A DNA stretch of 64,000 nt from Linnemannia elongata (taxonomy: Eukaryota > Mortierellomycota > Mortierellomycetes > Mortierellales > Mortierellaceae), in NCBI GenBank assembly GCA_036320915.1, contig JAXBDG010000005.1, positions 1,736,001 through 1,800,000 of the forward strand. Direction: 5' to 3'. The notes beneath the pieces were generated by a model that was given only the letters and a program-made list of their open reading frames with translations, made no database searches and was not told where the DNA came from. Below are positions 62,345 to 64,000 of the stretch, in pieces. Both the position numbers and the translations under genes were made by a program. How positions within the stretch are numbered: the stretch's first letter is position 1; the number at the start of each line of letters is the position of its first letter.

Positions 62345-62871
62345 ACACTACTCTATACATAAAAAAAATATGCGTTTTGGCGGTCCAACTTGCACCTTCT
62401 TTTTTTTCTTCTTGGTATATCTGGAGTAAGGGTTGTAAGAGTTGTGAATACAACCTATTCTGATGAGGGTGCCCACCAGCCTTGGATGGGTCCTCTTCTT
62501 CCGAAGCGGGAACTACAATGACAATTGATGGTTGCGCGCAATGTGACTTTTCACAGATGACTTTGACCTGATTATGCAAGATGCAGAGAGTGTGCTTGAA
62601 ATTGTTGAAGTCCGCGCGTGTCACAGTATGCGTTTTGGCGGGGCATTAGCCAGTATTGACGCAGCTAAATGTGCGCGCCTGTTGTAATCGCATCTGAGAA
62701 ACCTTTTAGTCCATCTATTGGCCATTGTTCGTATATCCATAAACCGAATTGTATTTTTTGTACCGTTGAAAACCAAATCGTGCATTAAAAGAAAGAGTGT
62801 GCGATGGTGTGGGATGATATCAATGGTTATGTGTACGGATATTGTTTATTTTATTTTACATGAGAGATTGT
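62345..62871. other. Convergent 3' region, AP-3 mu and right-edge gene
   Basis: This 527-bp region lies between two stop codons. No open frame with family resemblance is seen. Two copies of the phrase TATGCGTTTTGGCGG occur, at 62370-62384 and 62629-62643. Confidence 0.5.
62370..62643. repeat. Short dispersed direct repeat downstream of AP-3 mu
   Basis: The 15-base phrase TATGCGTTTTGGCGG occurs near 62,370 and again near 62,629, about 259 bp apart, on the same strand. The feature spans both copies. A 15-base exact match over this distance is unlikely by chance, but its meaning is unknown. Confidence 0.5.
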
Positions 62872-64000
62872 TCATTGTGGGGGTTGTTGTTGCTGGTGAT
62901 CGGATACAAGAGACGCGGGCTTGAAGACCGGCGTCGACTCGACCGAGAGAAGAGTTGTCGTTGTCGGATGCGATTCAAAAACCGTGTTATTGTTCTCCCT
63001 GTCCACATCTGCAATCATCTCCATCGTCTCCATATCTGTCGCCGTAGTACTCAAAGGTTGTGGTGGTGGCGGGACAGACGGCAAGGGTGGTGGTGATCTA
63101 CCAATGACAAAGTCCTGTCTTTTAGGTGGGGGTGTGCCGAGGATGGCTTGGGGTGCCTTGCGGAAGTGCTCGAATTTTGCATGGCTTTCGAGTTGACCGG
63201 GGTCGACCCTTACGGATGTCCTGTCCTCGTTGGCTCCTGTGCCAGTACCAACACCGACGCCGGCGCCGGCGCTGGTAACGCTGGAAATTGTCCAGTCTTG
63301 ACTTGAGCGATGGTAGCCCTGGCTATCGATGTAGTCAGACCCTTCTTCAGTCGAGAGGCGCTCCAGTTGTCCGATGGATGGAGAAGTCTGTCCTGAGAGG
63401 CTTCCGCGGCTGGGTTGTTGTTGTTGTAGGTGACGTTGTTGGGATCTGGAGGTCATGGCTGTTGCTGCATTTGTGACGGATGAGAAGTCTCGCTGTAGAG
63501 AGGGATAACCAATATCGTCCAGGGGATGAAGAGTTCCTGCAGCACCCCTGGGTGCTGCTGCCATGGCGGTGGCGGCGTAAGCGCTCTCTTCCTGATCGTA
63601 GTCACTGCCCTGAGCCTGTATGTTGTATGGGTAGTTGCCATAGTAGTACGGATCTTCTTCCCCAACGATAATATCTCCATGACCACTGAGTCTGCCGTTG
63701 GTGTCGTATGAGACGGGTCGCATCGCTGCAGCGACACCTGCAGCTGCAGTCGATCCGTCGTAATGCGGATCTGACTCGTCCGTCAACCATAACCCGCCTG
63801 CTCCTCCTCCTCCTCCTCCTCCTCCTCCTCCTTGGCCAGTTCCTTGATTATAGTCAAGTCCTCCAGGATATTGTTGGTGATGATAGCTGTCAAGACTGTT
63901 CCAGGGCCTCCAAGCTGAAAGCCTCTCTCTCCAACCGCTACCACCACTGTCACTCTGCCCAGAATGATAATGATTATGTTGCCCGCCGACAAGTAGCGCC
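62872..64000 (-). CDS. C-terminal part of an unrecognised low-complexity protein (partial)
   Basis: An open frame of 376 residues continues to the right edge of the window; the first complete codon starts at 63999. No Met is required inside, so the protein starts beyond the window. The sequence has a His/Gly/Ser-rich beginning, a run of about nine Gly near 63,800-63,830, Tyr/Asp/Gln-rich segments, a Gly-Val-Gly-Thr repeat, a short charged patch (ESHAKFEHFRKAPQAILG), a polyproline stretch (PPPLPSVPPPPQ) and a Gln/Pro end. It looks like a disordered cytoplasmic tail, possibly with SH3 or profilin ligands. I do not recognise a family. Confidence 0.75.
   Translation of the reverse strand, partial: ALLVGGQHNHYHSGQSDSGGSGWRERLSAWRPWNSLDSYHHQQYPGGLDYNQGTGQGGGGGGGGGGAGGLWLTDESDPHYDGSTAAAGVAAAMRPVSYDTNGRLSGHGDIIVGEEDPYYYGNYPYNIQAQGSDYDQEESAYAATAMAAAPRGAAGTLHPLDDIGYPSLQRDFSSVTNAATAMTSRSQQRHLQQQQPSRGSLSGQTSPSIGQLERLSTEEGSDYIDSQGYHRSSQDWTISSVTSAGAGVGVGTGTGANEDRTSVRVDPGQLESHAKFEHFRKAPQAILGTPPPKRQDFVIGRSPPPLPSVPPPPQPLSTTATDMETMEMIADVDRENNNTVFESHPTTTTLLSVESTPVFKPASLVSDHQQQQPPQ
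63796..63835. repeat. Trinucleotide (CTC)n repeat coding for poly-Gly
   Basis: About a dozen CTC/TCC units on the plus strand read as consecutive GGA codons in the partial minus-strand gene. The repeat could vary in length between strains without breaking frame. Confidence 0.8.

Overview
The window looks like nuclear DNA of an early-diverging filamentous fungus, most likely Mortierellomycotina or a close Mucoromycota relative. That placement is inference from gene style, because no marker gene such as rDNA is present. Genes carry many introns, mostly 85-300 nt with GTAAG/GTATG donors and TAG/CAG acceptors. Pyrimidine-rich tracts precede many start codons. Exon structures were worked out by hand from conserved protein sequence, splice signals and reading-frame closure. 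For all 16 complete genes the summed exons give a whole number of codons ending in a stop.

Order and strand: DUF3712-type membrane protein (+, 3627-9148); chitin synthase (-, 13524-9980); PHO89-type phosphate symporter (-, 17101-15154); GCK-III/Ste20-family kinase (+, 18289-22217); THI20-like HMP kinase/TenA (-, 24897-22370); THI6-like TMP synthase/thiazole kinase (+, 25277-27542); metacaspase (-, 29685-27692); zeta-class GST/maleylacetoacetate isomerase (+, 30244-31679); SQS1-like R3H/G-patch protein (-, 34871-31893); lariat debranching enzyme DBR1 (-, 37330-35075); Cla4-type PAK (-, 41466-37715); ING/PHD protein (+, 43191-44833); LAM/Ysp2-like GRAM-VASt sterol-transfer protein (-, 50217-45034); enolase (+, 51246-54383); Ras GTPase (-, 57487-54816); AP-3 mu (+, 60426-62344); and the C-terminal part of an unrecognised low-complexity protein running off the right edge (-, 62872 to 64000).

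Three functional pairings stand out. The two halves of thiamine-phosphate assembly (THI20 and THI6) are divergently transcribed from one 379-bp intergenic region. Two RNA-processing genes (SQS1 and DBR1) sit head to tail. Several polarity and cell-wall genes (chitin synthase, Cla4-type PAK, GCK-III kinase, Ras) are scattered through the window.

The most unusual signal is gene architecture. The Ras gene splits codons 11-30 (P-loop to the start of switch I) over four tiny exons of 18, 18, 22 and 2 nt, one joined through a GC-AG intron. The 2-nt exon is needed to complete codon 30 and keep frame, and a perfect acceptor-AG-donor arrangement for it exists at 55738-55737. The GCK kinase has a 9-nt exon that interrupts the HRD catalytic loop and a first coding exon that is just ATG. 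DBR1 begins with a 6-nt coding exon. No transposons, CRISPR arrays, tRNA or rRNA genes were recognised.
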